NCBI GenBank assembly: GCA_964588495.1
Contig: CAZPPS010000009.1
Location: forward strand, 11,530 to 75,529
DNA: 64,000 nucleotides
Reading direction: 5' to 3'
From: CAVPKN01 sp964588495
GTDB taxonomy: Bacteria > Chlamydiota > Chlamydiia > Chlamydiales > JAAKFR01
Below are positions 25,401 through 34,444 of this stretch, one piece after another. How positions within the stretch are numbered: the stretch's first letter is position 1; the number at the start of each line of letters is the position of its first letter. Both the position numbers and the translations under genes were made by a program. Below the pieces are notes generated by a model. It had not been told where the DNA came from, searched no databases, and saw nothing but the letters and a program-made list of their open reading frames with translations.

Positions 25401-28022
25401 GGCAAAAGCTCTTTTGCATTTGACACGATCTATGCAGAAGGACAAAGACGGTATATTGAGTCCTTGTCTCCTTATGCGCGCCAATTTGTCCGTCAATGCC
25501 CCAAGCCCAAGATCTCCCAAATCGACGGGCTCTCTCCGGCAATTGCCATCGAACAAAAAGCAGCTGCGGGAAATCCACGATCCACAGTCGGGACTATGAC
25601 TGAGATCTACGATTATTTGCGCATTCTTTTTGCACAAATTGGGACAGCTTATGACCCTGAAACACAAGAAGAAATCAAATCGATCACCAAAGAATCCGTC
25701 GTAGAAAATATCCTCTCTTTCCCTGAAGGGGAAAAAATCACCGTGCTCGCCCCTTTGGTTCTGCAAAAAAACGAAAAAATTGAGGATCTTAAGTCCCGTT
25801 TGATCCGTTTAGGATTTTTGCGCATCCGGATCAACCAACAGATCTATGAACTGGACGAGACCATCGAATTTGACAGGAAGCGGAAAAACGAAATTGCTTT
25901 AGTCATCGATCGGATCAAGGTGTCTAAAGAGGGTGAGGGGCGTCTTTTTGAGGCCATTTCCACAGCGGCTCACATTGGCAATCAAAAAATCATCGTGATG
26001 AGAGAAAACAAAGATGTGTTTTTCAATCTCGCGTTTGCCGTTGAAAGTACAGGCAAATCCTTCCCAGAAATTACTCCACACACATTTTCTTTTAATAGCC
26101 AGGAAGGGATGTGCCCCGATTGTTTAGGCCTTGGAATCAGTTATGGGGCCAATTTGACCCATAACTGGGAGATCATGCAACTCTCTGTCATTGGTCTTTT
26201 GCGTTCTTTATGGACAACCACAGAAATTCCCCTTTTTGAGAAGTTTTTGAAAGAAGTTGGAATTAATCCCCACACAACCCTGGAAGACTTAAATAATGAT
26301 CAGCTACAGCTTCTTCTCAACGGCTCAATCGGGGAAAAATGGTTTTCGACAAAAGAGGGCTTCCGTTTCCGCTGGCTCGGAATCCAGCCTATTTTGGCAA
26401 AAGCGGGCAAAAGCGCTTATAACGAAATCAAATCCCCTTTAATTCCCCTTCTGGATGAAATTGAATGTGTTTCCTGCCAGGGAGCACGTCTTCATCCCCT
26501 TGCGCGCAACGTGCGCATTAAAAACCATTCAATTGCTTCTTTGTGTCAGCTTCCTATCGAGAAATCCCTCAACTTTTTAGAAAAACTTGAAATTCCGAAG
26601 AAAAAAGTCAAAGTGCTCGAAGATGTGATGAAACAGATCGTCGAACGGCTCGGATTTTTGGTAGAAATTGGGTTGAACTATTTAAGTCTGGATCGGAGAG
26701 CCCCTACTTTGAGTAATGGGGAAGCACAGCGGATACGTCTTGCAAGACAACTTGGCAGTAAACTCACAGGCGTTCTCTACGTTTTGGATGAACCCACAAT
26801 TGGACTTCACCCTCAAGACAATGCCCGTTTAAACGGAGCCCTACAAAATCTCAAAGATCTTGGGAACACGCTCGTGATGGTAGAGCACGACCCACAAACC
26901 ATTAAAACTGCTGACTATATCCTCGATTTTGGGCCAGGCTCTGGCCTTCAAGGGGGACATGTGACGGCAGAGGGCACCTACAAGCAGATTTTGAAGAACA
27001 AAAAATCCCTCACAGGGGGTTATCTTTCGGGAAGAGAAAAAATTGAGATCCCTAAGAAAAGACGGGAGGCCAAAGGGTATTTTACAATTGAGAAAGCCAC
27101 CCAAAACAATCTGAAAAATCTCACGTTCAATTTACCAATGGGCGTCATGAGCTGTTTGACGGGTCTTTCCGGCTCAGGAAAATCGACTTTGATGCACGAT
27201 GTGATCAAACAAAAGGCCCTCCCTTTAATTGATAAAGAAGAGCCTTTTAACAAACTCATCCTCATCGATCAAAACCCGATTGGCCATACTGTCCGCTCCG
27301 ATGTGGGAACTTATTCTGAGGTTCTTAATGTGTTGCGAGAATTTTACGCAGCCTTGGGTGGATCAAGGGTCAAAGGACTTCAACCCAGACATTTCAGTTA
27401 CAACCACCGCAAAGGGATGTGCACCCATTGCTGGGGACTTGGCTACAAAAAAATCGAGATGCTTTTCCTCCCGGCTGTTAAAGTAATGTGCGATCAATGC
27501 CGGGGAATGAGACTGAATCCCCTCTCTTTGAGCGTCCAATATGAGGGGAAACATTTTGGGCAGCTCCTTGAAATGACAGTGGATGAGGCAAGGGAGCAGT
27601 TTTCTATATTACCCAAAGCGTGCCGGATACTCGACACATTGATCGCTGTGGGATTAGGATATCTGAAGCTAGGGCAAGAGATGGTTTCTTTGTCTGGAGG
27701 CGAAGCGCAGCGGATTAAGTTATCAAGGGAGCTTTCAAAAAGGGGAACCGGCAAGACTTTATATCTTTTGGATGAGCCGACAACAGGTTTGCATCCTGAG
27801 GACATTAAAAAATTGCTGATTTTGCTCCACAAACTGGTCGACAAAGGAAATACGATGGTTATTATCGAACATAATCTCGATATTATCCAGAATGCCGATT
27901 TTGTGGTGGATTTGGGACCTGGAGCTGGGGACTTGGGGGGAAAAATTGTGGCTATGGGGAGTCCGGAGGAGATTGCACTTGACCCCAAATCGGTGACGGG
28001 AAAATATCTATTCAAGAATTAG
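22431..28022 (+). CDS. uvrA: Double-length UvrA (two fused UvrA copies), excinuclease ABC subunit A
   Basis: 1863 residues, about twice a normal UvrA, containing four ABC ATPase halves. Walker A motifs lie near 33 (GVSGSGKSSLAFD), 640 (GVSGSGKSSLITD), 986 (GPSGSGKSSFAFD) and 1579 (GLSGSGKSTLMHD). Signatures lie near 488 (LSGGEAQRV), 830 (LSGGEAQRI), 1427 (LSNGEAQRI) and 1757 (LSGGEAQRI). Zinc-binding CxxC pairs occur in both copies (CPKC, CPQC/CQTC; CPDC, CTHC/CDQC). The joint is near residue 960. UvrA recognises helix-distorting lesions and loads UvrB. Chlamydial UvrA proteins of about 1790 residues are known, so the fusion is a real lineage trait. The third signature has Asn for Gly, which may weaken one site. 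Confidence 0.96.
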   Translation: MEKHPIVLKKVNVHNLKGIDITLQTNELIVFTGVSGSGKSSLAFDTLFVEGQRRYIESLSTFARRYLGDLVKPDVEYTSGLAPTISIEQKSASQNPRSTVGTMTEIYDYLRVLFARVGTPHCPVSGEAVSPQSKERIIKTIQALPEKTKIMVMAPVAKDKKGEFKDDFKQFLRKGYTRARVDGKIADLSEEISLEKNIAHTIDLIIDRLSVTEENHSRIAESVIAALELGSGVVSIFNTETEEEKLFSTLAWSHKSGLSYASLEPHDFSFNSPTGMCPKCSGLGFIQEFDLEKVIDPEKSIEEDCCSIASSFQTVRYGNIYRNLAEIFGFDLSTPWKDLSEEAKRLFLYGSDKKWIQMHFVHPDRPQSWTDYVHWSGVLNEAHRRFMEATSANYRKKMQALMHEGVCPECHGTRLRPYPAATILGGLKIHEICQKDIAGILQFFQNLHLDPTEEIIAEELLKEIERRLQFLIAVGLHYLTLERTAPTLSGGEAQRVRLASQVGSGLVGVTYILDEPSIGLHPRDNKKLIATLKELRDVGNTVIVVEHDEETIWEADRVVDFGPGPGELGGKILVNGSLKELLENPDSVTGAYLSGKKTIPIPKKRRKIDKDEAIVIKGASHNNLKNIDVSFPLGVMIAVTGVSGSGKSSLITDTLYPALSNHLHNAEHAIGKHKKMSGIDKIDKVIAIDQAPIGRTPRSNPATYIKFFDEIRDLFAQVPESVAKGFLPGRFSFNVRDGSCPQCHGMGMLKIDMDFLEDQWVVCQTCQNKRFDHETLSIHYKGKNIHDVLEMTVADAQNFFANIPTLKRKLETVAKVGMEYIRLGQPSTTLSGGEAQRIKLAKELVRPGTGRTLYILDEPTTGLHFHDIAALLKVLHELVERGNTVLVIEHNMDVVKTADWIIDLGTEGGAGGGQLVATGTPETLLKMDTPTGNALKETFFPKKHALTKKREAGAEIQEIIVQGAEQNNLKRLDISIPRGKLTICTGPSGSGKSSFAFDTIYAEGQRRYIESLSPYARQFVRQCPKPKISQIDGLSPAIAIEQKAAAGNPRSTVGTMTEIYDYLRILFAQIGTAYDPETQEEIKSITKESVVENILSFPEGEKITVLAPLVLQKNEKIEDLKSRLIRLGFLRIRINQQIYELDETIEFDRKRKNEIALVIDRIKVSKEGEGRLFEAISTAAHIGNQKIIVMRENKDVFFNLAFAVESTGKSFPEITPHTFSFNSQEGMCPDCLGLGISYGANLTHNWEIMQLSVIGLLRSLWTTTEIPLFEKFLKEVGINPHTTLEDLNNDQLQLLLNGSIGEKWFSTKEGFRFRWLGIQPILAKAGKSAYNEIKSPLIPLLDEIECVSCQGARLHPLARNVRIKNHSIASLCQLPIEKSLNFLEKLEIPKKKVKVLEDVMKQIVERLGFLVEIGLNYLSLDRRAPTLSNGEAQRIRLARQLGSKLTGVLYVLDEPTIGLHPQDNARLNGALQNLKDLGNTLVMVEHDPQTIKTADYILDFGPGSGLQGGHVTAEGTYKQILKNKKSLTGGYLSGREKIEIPKKRREAKGYFTIEKATQNNLKNLTFNLPMGVMSCLTGLSGSGKSTLMHDVIKQKALPLIDKEEPFNKLILIDQNPIGHTVRSDVGTYSEVLNVLREFYAALGGSRVKGLQPRHFSYNHRKGMCTHCWGLGYKKIEMLFLPAVKVMCDQCRGMRLNPLSLSVQYEGKHFGQLLEMTVDEAREQFSILPKACRILDTLIAVGLGYLKLGQEMVSLSGGEAQRIKLSRELSKRGTGKTLYLLDEPTTGLHPEDIKKLLILLHKLVDKGNTMVIIEHNLDIIQNADFVVDLGPGAGDLGGKIVAMGSPEEIALDPKSVTGKYLFKN

Positions 28023-28053
28023 GGTATTTTCCGTGCGTGACCGTGACCGTTTC

Positions 28054-28135
28054 CGTGTCCGTGACCGAACCGTGTTCCGAGCGCCGAGCATCGTTCGGAA
28101 ATCGGCGCTCGGAACACGGTTCGGTCACGGACACG
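28054..28135. repeat. Perfect 34-bp inverted repeat between uvrA and pknD
   Basis: 28054-28087 pairs exactly with 28102-28135 around a 14-nt loop. Its outer part consists of GTGACCG/GTGTCCG units like the GTGCCCG family; the inner part (GTTCCGAGCGCCGA) is different. Located 32 nt after the uvrA stop and ending 22 nt before the pknD ATG; a transcript would form a very stable stem. Confidence 0.85.
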
Positions 28136-28157
28136 CACGGGTAATTAAAAAGTTTTT

Positions 28158-30998
28158 ATGGAACAAATCGGACAATACAAAACCTTAAAAGTGATTGGCA
28201 AAGGCGGAATGGGAGAAGTCCTTCTAGCCCGCGATCCTGTTTGTGATCGCAATGTGGCCATCAAACGGATCCGCCCCGATTTGACACAGCACGCAGCTTT
28301 GAAAAACCGCTTTTTGCGAGAAGCAAAAATCACAGCAAGCTTGACACACCCCGGGATCATCTCGATTTACTCCATTCATCATGAAGGAGATGAGACCTAT
28401 TACACAATGCCCTATATCGAAGGGAAAACGCTTAGGCAAATTATCAAAGATGCCCTTCAAAATGCCAAAACATCGAAAAATGAACATTCTATTCCCGCCC
28501 TTCTCCCCATTTTCAAAAGCATTTGTCAAACGGTGAGCTACTCCCATTCAAAAGGGGTTCTACACCGTGACTTGAAACCGGAAAATATTCTGGTGGGAAC
28601 CTTTGGCGAGGTGATTGTATTTGATTGGGGCCTGGCTCACATTATCACCGAAACGCCCCAAGAGATGGATGAGGTAGATGTTGAAACTCCCCCCGAACTT
28701 ACACGTCCAGGAAAGCTTGTCGGAACGGTCGCTTATATGGCCCCTGAGCGGGCTTTAGGAGAGCCTGCGACTGTCCAAACAGACATTTACGCTTTGGGAG
28801 TGATGCTCTATCAGATTTTAACCCTCCATCTCCCCTTCAATCGTCACTCGCTCAAAGAATTCCGCAAAGCCTATAAACATGAAAAGCTGATCGACCCAGA
28901 GGAGATGGCCCCTTACCGCGATGTCCCTCCAAGACTGTCTAGAATCGTTAAAAAATGCCTCAACAAAGACCCAGCGAAGCGCTATCTCACCACAGAGGCC
29001 CTTGTCCACGATCTGATGAGCCACATGGAGGGAAGATCTGACTGGTTTGAGAGCACACGATTAAATGTGGCCCACAAAAAAGATTGGGAATTCCAAGAAA
29101 ACGTGATGATCTCAAAGCATATGGCCATCACTCGGGGAACTGAAGCTGCTGAATGGGTCAACATCATGGTCTCGCAGGCAGCTTTTGCCGAAAACACGCG
29201 GCTGCACACACGGATCATGTTAGAAGAGACAGGCGCTGGGATTGGCTTATTGCTCGCAGTCCCTGAAGCTGCGCAGCGGACAAATCCTCTCGAGGGGTAT
29301 TGTCTATGGATCGGTTCAGAAAGTGCTCCTGGAGTGCAACTTTTCCGAAATACCGTTCAAGTGATGCAGCTTCCCGATGTTTTTTTGAAAAAACAGACCT
29401 GGCACACTTTGTCTTTGGAAAAAATCGATAACAATATCCATTTCAGCTTGGATGGGCAGCTTATCTTGACCTATTTGAGCTACCTTCCCCTTTTTGGCAC
29501 GCATGTCGGACTACTTGCAAGAGACGATGACTTTGAAATGGATGAAATGATTGTCTCCGTGGGCTCTCAGAACTTAACCATCAGCTGCCTTTCGATTCCC
29601 GATGCCTTTTTAGCTGACAAAGACTACGACAAAGCCCTCGCAGAATATAGGCGGATTGGCTATTCCTTCCCTGGACATGCCGAAGGAAGAGAGGCTCTTT
29701 TTAGAGCAGGGATCACCCTTCTCGAGCAAGCCAAAGGGGCCAAGTTAAAAGAAACAGAAGAATGCTACTCGCTAGCTCTGGAAGAATTTGGCAAACTCCA
29801 CCACACACCAGGAGCCCCTTTGGAATATCTTGGGAAAGCTTTGGTTTACCAATCGACGCGGGATCATGCCGAAGAGATCAAATGCCTGGAGCTTGGTTTA
29901 AGAAGATATTTCGACCATCCACTTGTGAGTCCCATCAAAGAACAGATCCTCTACAGAATGCATGAATCAACGCAGACCAATCGCAGATCTGCCTACCAGC
30001 TGATTTTGATTGTGCTGAGACTTTTGCCCGATGTGGTCAAAAGCGCCGATTTTCACAGATTATCGAAACATTTGATCAAAAATTGGGAGCGCCTCCCCTT
30101 TTTGGAAACGTCCATTGAGCCCTCACTTCTCGGAAAAGATAAAATCCAGCAGGTCCGTTTTTCAATTCCTCTCGCCTTTTGGCTGGGAGCCCCCTATATC
30201 CTTCTTGAGATGTATCAGGAACTGATCAGAATCAAACCTTTCGATGTCTCTTTGTGCGGGGATATTATCTTTTCTCTCTATGAGCTTGGTTCTTTTGAAT
30301 TGGCACATCAGCTCATGGAAGAGGTCAAAGGACACAAAGGGGAGCTTAGCGCTGAAGAGATTCAGGATCTCGATCAATGCCTGACTGAAATGGAATCCCT
30401 TTATCTTTGCCATACCGATTCCTTGGAGACAGCCATTCATCACTTCTTCGGAAAGAAAAAAGAAGGGATTGGCCTTCGGGAATTTCGAACCATTACTTAC
30501 CTTCTCAAACAGACTCTTGGTAGCGGCCCCTTGCACTTTGTCGATTTTATTGCCCGTAAAATTGCTTCGTTTCCCCTCTCCCACGAAGATCGGGTTCTTT
30601 TGGATAGTTACCGGATCTGGGCTTACCTTTTGGAAGATAACATTCACGCGGCCGAAGAAATTTTTGATACCTATCCCTTCGAGTTGTTGAACCAGGAAGG
30701 AACTCTTTTACATCCTCTATTTGGCTGTTTTCTATACGCAACCGAGGGGGAAGAGATCGCCTCGATTCATTTTGCGGGAGTGATCGACACCCCATTTCCG
30801 CGATCATGGGCCCTTTTAGGCCATGAACTCACCAATAAAATTTTAGAGTCTTCTACCTGGTATAACACCTCGTTTATGTGGGAAAGAAGGAGCTTATATC
30901 AACAGCTGAGTCTTTTTTACCACTGCAGCAAAAACCCCGAACTTGCAGCTTATTACCGGTACCTCGAGCAGCAGGAGTATATTCGGGTTTCGGAGTAA
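28158..30998 (+). CDS. pknD: Serine/threonine protein kinase PknD
   Basis: 946 residues. The N-terminal Hanks-type kinase domain (about 1-290) has the Gly loop GKGGMGEV at 14-21, VAIKR with the ATP-binding Lys near 36, HRDLKPEN near 136, a DFG variant FDWG near 155, and MAPERALG near 195. The remaining roughly 650 residues contain no transmembrane helix that I can see and no recognised domain; the middle is beta-rich and the end is helical, TPR-like. Length and the following valS match C. trachomatis pknD (CT301, 934 residues, recalled). In Chlamydia PknD phosphorylates type III secretion component CdsD (literature). The DWG variant is compatible with activity because the Mg-binding Asp is kept. 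Confidence 0.93.
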   Translation: MEQIGQYKTLKVIGKGGMGEVLLARDPVCDRNVAIKRIRPDLTQHAALKNRFLREAKITASLTHPGIISIYSIHHEGDETYYTMPYIEGKTLRQIIKDALQNAKTSKNEHSIPALLPIFKSICQTVSYSHSKGVLHRDLKPENILVGTFGEVIVFDWGLAHIITETPQEMDEVDVETPPELTRPGKLVGTVAYMAPERALGEPATVQTDIYALGVMLYQILTLHLPFNRHSLKEFRKAYKHEKLIDPEEMAPYRDVPPRLSRIVKKCLNKDPAKRYLTTEALVHDLMSHMEGRSDWFESTRLNVAHKKDWEFQENVMISKHMAITRGTEAAEWVNIMVSQAAFAENTRLHTRIMLEETGAGIGLLLAVPEAAQRTNPLEGYCLWIGSESAPGVQLFRNTVQVMQLPDVFLKKQTWHTLSLEKIDNNIHFSLDGQLILTYLSYLPLFGTHVGLLARDDDFEMDEMIVSVGSQNLTISCLSIPDAFLADKDYDKALAEYRRIGYSFPGHAEGREALFRAGITLLEQAKGAKLKETEECYSLALEEFGKLHHTPGAPLEYLGKALVYQSTRDHAEEIKCLELGLRRYFDHPLVSPIKEQILYRMHESTQTNRRSAYQLILIVLRLLPDVVKSADFHRLSKHLIKNWERLPFLETSIEPSLLGKDKIQQVRFSIPLAFWLGAPYILLEMYQELIRIKPFDVSLCGDIIFSLYELGSFELAHQLMEEVKGHKGELSAEEIQDLDQCLTEMESLYLCHTDSLETAIHHFFGKKKEGIGLREFRTITYLLKQTLGSGPLHFVDFIARKIASFPLSHEDRVLLDSYRIWAYLLEDNIHAAEEIFDTYPFELLNQEGTLLHPLFGCFLYATEGEEIASIHFAGVIDTPFPRSWALLGHELTNKILESSTWYNTSFMWERRSLYQQLSLFYHCSKNPELAAYYRYLEQQEYIRVSE

Positions 30999-31019
30999 AA
31001 GCTGTTTTGGTATCTTATC

Positions 31020-31095
31020 CGTGCCCGTGCCCGTGAGCGTGACCGTGCCCGCCCTTCCCCGATCGGGCACGGGCACGCTCACGGGCACGGGCACG
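31020..31095. repeat. 32-bp GTGCCCG hairpin between pknD and valS
   Basis: 31020-31051 pairs with 31064-31095 with one mismatch and a 12-nt loop; the arms are tandem GTGCCCG units with one GTGAGCG. It lies 18 nt before the valS start, so it forms most of any valS leader. Confidence 0.8.
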
Positions 31096-31112
31096 TTTAA
31101 AAAGGAACCTGC

Positions 31113-33923
31113 ATGCAAGACCTCCCAAAAGCCTACGATCCCAAAATTACCGAAGAAAAATGGACCGATTTCTGGGAACAAAACCAATTTTTTAAAGCTA
31201 ACGCTTCTTCCGATAAGCCTCCTTACACCATCGTCATTCCCCCTCCCAATGTGACAGGCGTCTTGCACATGGGACATGCCCTTGTCAACACGTTGCAAGA
31301 CATTTTGATCCGTTGGAAACGGATGAGTGGTTTTGAAGCGCTCTGGATTCCAGGAACAGACCACGCAGGAATTGCAACCCAAACCGTTGTTGAAAGACAC
31401 CTCATGAAAACCGAAAACAAGCGGAGATCTGATTTTAGCCGGGAAGAATTCCTTAAAATAGTCTGGGCATGGAAAGAAAAAAGTGAAAATACCATTTTGT
31501 CACAGCTCAAAAGGCTAGGCTGCTCCTGTGATTGGTCACGGCTCCACTTTACGATGGATGAAGATTGCTCACGAGCCGTTAGCACCATTTTCAAGCGTCT
31601 TTTTGATGAGGGATTGATCTACCGGGGTAACTATCTTGTCAACTGGGATCCCATTACACAAACCGCCCTTGCAGATGATGAAGTGGAATATGAGGAAAGG
31701 GATTCGTGGCTCTGGTATTTCAAATACCATCTTGTAGATAGCTCTGAGTATGTCCACATCGCCACAACACGTCCAGAAACCATGCTGGGAGATACAGCAG
31801 TGGCCGTTTCTCCAAAAGATCCGAGATATTCCCATTTGATTGGCAAAAAAGTACGCCTCCCCATTTTAGGACGGGAAATTCCGATTATCGCAGATCACCA
31901 CATCGATCCCAATTTTGGAAGTGGCGTCGTCAAAATCACTCCAGCCCATGATCTCAACGACTACAGAATGGGCAAGGAGCACAACCTTGAATTCATCAAC
32001 ATCCTGACTCCTGATGGCTTCATCAATGAAAACGGAGGCCCTTTCAAGGGTTTAAGCCGTGAATCTGCACGCGATGCCGTTGTGAAGCACATGCAGGAGC
32101 TCGGACTTGTTGAAAAAATTGAGAGACACAAGCTCCGGATTGGGGTTTCTTACCGCTCAAAGGCAGTGATTGAGCCCTATCTTTCGCAACAATGGTTTGT
32201 GAAAATGGAGCCCTTTATCAAAAAATTGCAGGAAGCTGTCCATTCCGGAAAAGTGAAGATTTTGCCTAAAACTTGGGAGACCACTTATTTCCATTGGATT
32301 GACAATCTGCGCGATTGGTGCATCAGCCGTCAACTTTGGTGGGGGCATCGTATCCCTGTTTGGTACCGGAAAGACGATCCTACGCAGATGATCTGTTATG
32401 ACAAACCCGGAATTCCCCCCGAAGTTGAACAAGATCCCGAAGCCTGGAGCCAGGATCCTGACGTTTTAGATACCTGGTTCTCCTCAGCCCTTTGGCCCTT
32501 CAGCACCCTCGGCTGGCCCAACCAGACAGAAGATTTGAAGAAATTTTACCCTACAAGCGTTTTGGTAACAGGTCACGATATCCTCTTTTTCTGGGTGGCC
32601 CGAATGATTTTAATGGGTGAGTATGCCCTCTCGGAAGTTCCTTTCCCAGAAACCTTTTTGCATGGGCTTATCTACGGCAAATCGTACTGGAAAAACAACA
32701 AAGATGGGACTATCGCTTATCTTTCCCCTGAAGAGAAAAAAGAATACGACATGGGCAAGCCTGTCCCCGCTAATGTCCATTCCAAATGGGAAAAGCTCTC
32801 AAAGTCCAAGGGAAATGTGATCGATCCCCTCGATATGATTGCAGAATATGGGACAGATGCAGTCCGAATGTCTCTCTGCTCTTGCGCGAATCAATCGCCC
32901 CAAATCGATCTTGACCGGCGCCGTTTTGAAGAATTTAAGAACTTTGCCAACAAAATCTGGAACGGAGCCCGCTTTGTTTTCATGAATCTGGAAGATCTTT
33001 CTTCTGAGGAGCTCTCTTCTGGCCTCGATGAGAACTTATTATGTTTGGAAGACAAATGGATTTTGTCTGCCCTCAACAGAGTCAACCGCGAAATCAACCA
33101 ACACTTGAAAGTCTACTCATTTGATCAAGCAGCGGTCATCTCCTACGATTTTTTCTGGAAAGAATTTTGTGCCTATTATGTGGAGATGAGTAAAGCCTAT
33201 CTTTTTGGAAAAACAGGGACACCTCAAGACAGGAAAAATAAGCAGAAAATTTTAGTGATTGTCCTTTGTAATACAATCCGGCTCCTCCATCCGATGGCTC
33301 CCTTTATCACCGAGGAGTTGTTCCAGCTCTTGAAAGAGCGTTTTGCGGATGCTGTGATCCAAAAAGAGGCCGATCCCTATACCCAAATCACGGTTAAAGC
33401 TCTCAACACCTCCTGCTGCGCTTTGGCGCCTTACCCTGACCTTGTCCGTGAAACTGATATTCACCCCGAAATCGAGCAACGGTTTGCCCATCTGGAAGCG
33501 ATTGTCTACACGATCCGCAATATCCGTGGAGAGATGAGTATTCCACCCAATATGGCAACCGATGTCTATCTGGTTGGCGAATTTAATGAAAATCCCGAGC
33601 TGATCCGCGCTTTTATCAAAGCTGAGAAGATCGAAATCGTTGAAAAAGCTCCACAGTTTCATTTGAGCGCAGAGGGGCTCGTGGGTTCGTTAAAAATTAT
33701 CGTCCCACTCCCCCAAGAGCTCGCGCAAAAAGAGAAACTGCGCCTTGAAAAGGAGCAACAACGGTGTGGTGAACAGATTGAGAAATTAAATCAACTCCTT
33801 GCTAACCCTGATTTTCATGAAAAGGCAAGCCCGGAACTTGTGCAAAAACAAAAAAGTGCTCTCGAACAAGCCCTTTTTCAACAAAAAACTATAGTAGAAA
33901 AACTTGCAATTCTTAATTCTTAA
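31113..33923 (+). CDS. valS: Valyl-tRNA synthetase
   Basis: 936-residue class I synthetase. The HIGH motif appears as VLHMGHAL near residue 50 within PPPNVTGVLHMGH, typical of ValRS. The editing CP1 domain shows TTRPETMLGDTAVAV and ADHHIDPNFGSG. The KMSKS motif is KLSKSKGNVIDP near 561. The C-terminus forms the ValRS-specific tRNA-binding coiled coil (KEKLRLEKEQQR onwards). It charges tRNA-Val in the cytoplasm and hydrolyses misactivated threonine. Downstream of pknD as in C. trachomatis (CT301-CT302, recalled). Confidence 0.98.
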   Translation: MQDLPKAYDPKITEEKWTDFWEQNQFFKANASSDKPPYTIVIPPPNVTGVLHMGHALVNTLQDILIRWKRMSGFEALWIPGTDHAGIATQTVVERHLMKTENKRRSDFSREEFLKIVWAWKEKSENTILSQLKRLGCSCDWSRLHFTMDEDCSRAVSTIFKRLFDEGLIYRGNYLVNWDPITQTALADDEVEYEERDSWLWYFKYHLVDSSEYVHIATTRPETMLGDTAVAVSPKDPRYSHLIGKKVRLPILGREIPIIADHHIDPNFGSGVVKITPAHDLNDYRMGKEHNLEFINILTPDGFINENGGPFKGLSRESARDAVVKHMQELGLVEKIERHKLRIGVSYRSKAVIEPYLSQQWFVKMEPFIKKLQEAVHSGKVKILPKTWETTYFHWIDNLRDWCISRQLWWGHRIPVWYRKDDPTQMICYDKPGIPPEVEQDPEAWSQDPDVLDTWFSSALWPFSTLGWPNQTEDLKKFYPTSVLVTGHDILFFWVARMILMGEYALSEVPFPETFLHGLIYGKSYWKNNKDGTIAYLSPEEKKEYDMGKPVPANVHSKWEKLSKSKGNVIDPLDMIAEYGTDAVRMSLCSCANQSPQIDLDRRRFEEFKNFANKIWNGARFVFMNLEDLSSEELSSGLDENLLCLEDKWILSALNRVNREINQHLKVYSFDQAAVISYDFFWKEFCAYYVEMSKAYLFGKTGTPQDRKNKQKILVIVLCNTIRLLHPMAPFITEELFQLLKERFADAVIQKEADPYTQITVKALNTSCCALAPYPDLVRETDIHPEIEQRFAHLEAIVYTIRNIRGEMSIPPNMATDVYLVGEFNENPELIRAFIKAEKIEIVEKAPQFHLSAEGLVGSLKIIVPLPQELAQKEKLRLEKEQQRCGEQIEKLNQLLANPDFHEKASPELVQKQKSALEQALFQQKTIVEKLAILNS

Positions 33924-33957
33924 TTAAACATTAATGCTGTATAATTATAATTAAGAA
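33917..33957 (+). promoter_or_regulatory. A/T-rich hairpin with embedded -10-like sequence
   Basis: TTCTTAATTA (33917-33926) is complementary to TAATTAAGAA (33948-33957), beginning in the last codons of valS; TATAAT at 33940-33945 lies in the loop/right arm, 29 nt before the next ATG. It may be a weak terminator for valS and a promoter for the small gene downstream. Confidence 0.4.
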
Positions 33958-33973
33958 AAAATGAGGTGTAATT

Positions 33974-34357
33974 ATGCTTTCCTTAGCTTTTGATGGTACC
34001 AGACGACTCTTTCCTAATACTCCAACTTACGTTGATAAAGCTAACTTCATTGCAGGAGAAGCTGACAAATATCTTCCATGGGTAGAACTGGCCATTGGAA
34101 TCATCCTCGTGATCCTCGGAGGCGTCGCCCTCAACCACGGCGTGATGATGGAAGCCTTCGCAGCCAAATGGCTCATTGGGGTCGGCTCCGTCGAGATGCT
34201 CGCCGTCATCTTCCGCGGCTGCTTTAATTGCGGCCAAAAGTACTACCCTACCGGCATGAGCCTTTGGCAGGGCGGCCTAGACTCTCTGCAGAACGCCTTT
34301 GCTGATGTTGGGGGCGCTTTCGGTAACATTATGGGCCGCGGCCTTGACCCTGATTGA
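33974..34357 (+). CDS. Small two-helix membrane protein, unknown
   Basis: 127 residues. Two hydrophobic segments, about 35-55 (WVELAIGIILVILGGVALN) and 63-82 (AAKWLIGVGSVEMLAVIF), are joined by a short loop, then a hydrophilic tail with CFNCG. A good GAGGTG ribosome-binding site precedes the ATG. Two closely spaced helices with no signal peptide resemble the bilobed hydrophobic domain of chlamydial inclusion-membrane proteins, but the same pattern occurs in ordinary small membrane proteins. It may have its own promoter (TATAAT at 33940). Family unknown. Confidence 0.7.
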   Translation: MLSLAFDGTRRLFPNTPTYVDKANFIAGEADKYLPWVELAIGIILVILGGVALNHGVMMEAFAAKWLIGVGSVEMLAVIFRGCFNCGQKYYPTGMSLWQGGLDSLQNAFADVGGAFGNIMGRGLDPD

Positions 34358-34387
34358 CCCCTAAGACTTTTTCCCGTAACGCTCAAG

Positions 34388-34415
34388 CAAGATAAGCAGG
34401 ATCGCGTTTATCTTG
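34388..34415. terminator. Hairpin between convergent genes
   Basis: CAAGATAA (34388-34395) pairs with TTATCTTG (34408-34415), followed by TTATG; it lies between the small membrane gene (ends 34357) and the AGCS gene (ends 34445). Weak terminator candidate in either direction. Confidence 0.45.
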
Positions 34416-34444
34416 TTATGAGGCTACGATTCGGAACGTCCCCA

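Noticed and set aside
27494..28015. 173-codon minus-strand open frame
   Set aside because: Shadow of the uvrA ABC domain, Ser/Pro-rich as expected for antisense of such domains.
22431..28022. Double uvrA as an assembly or tandem-duplication artefact
   Set aside because: The two halves are clearly diverged in sequence and double-length UvrA is known in chlamydiae.
30162..30647. 161-codon minus-strand open frame
   Set aside because: Antisense of pknD; composition is the mirror of the coding strand and no family features are seen.
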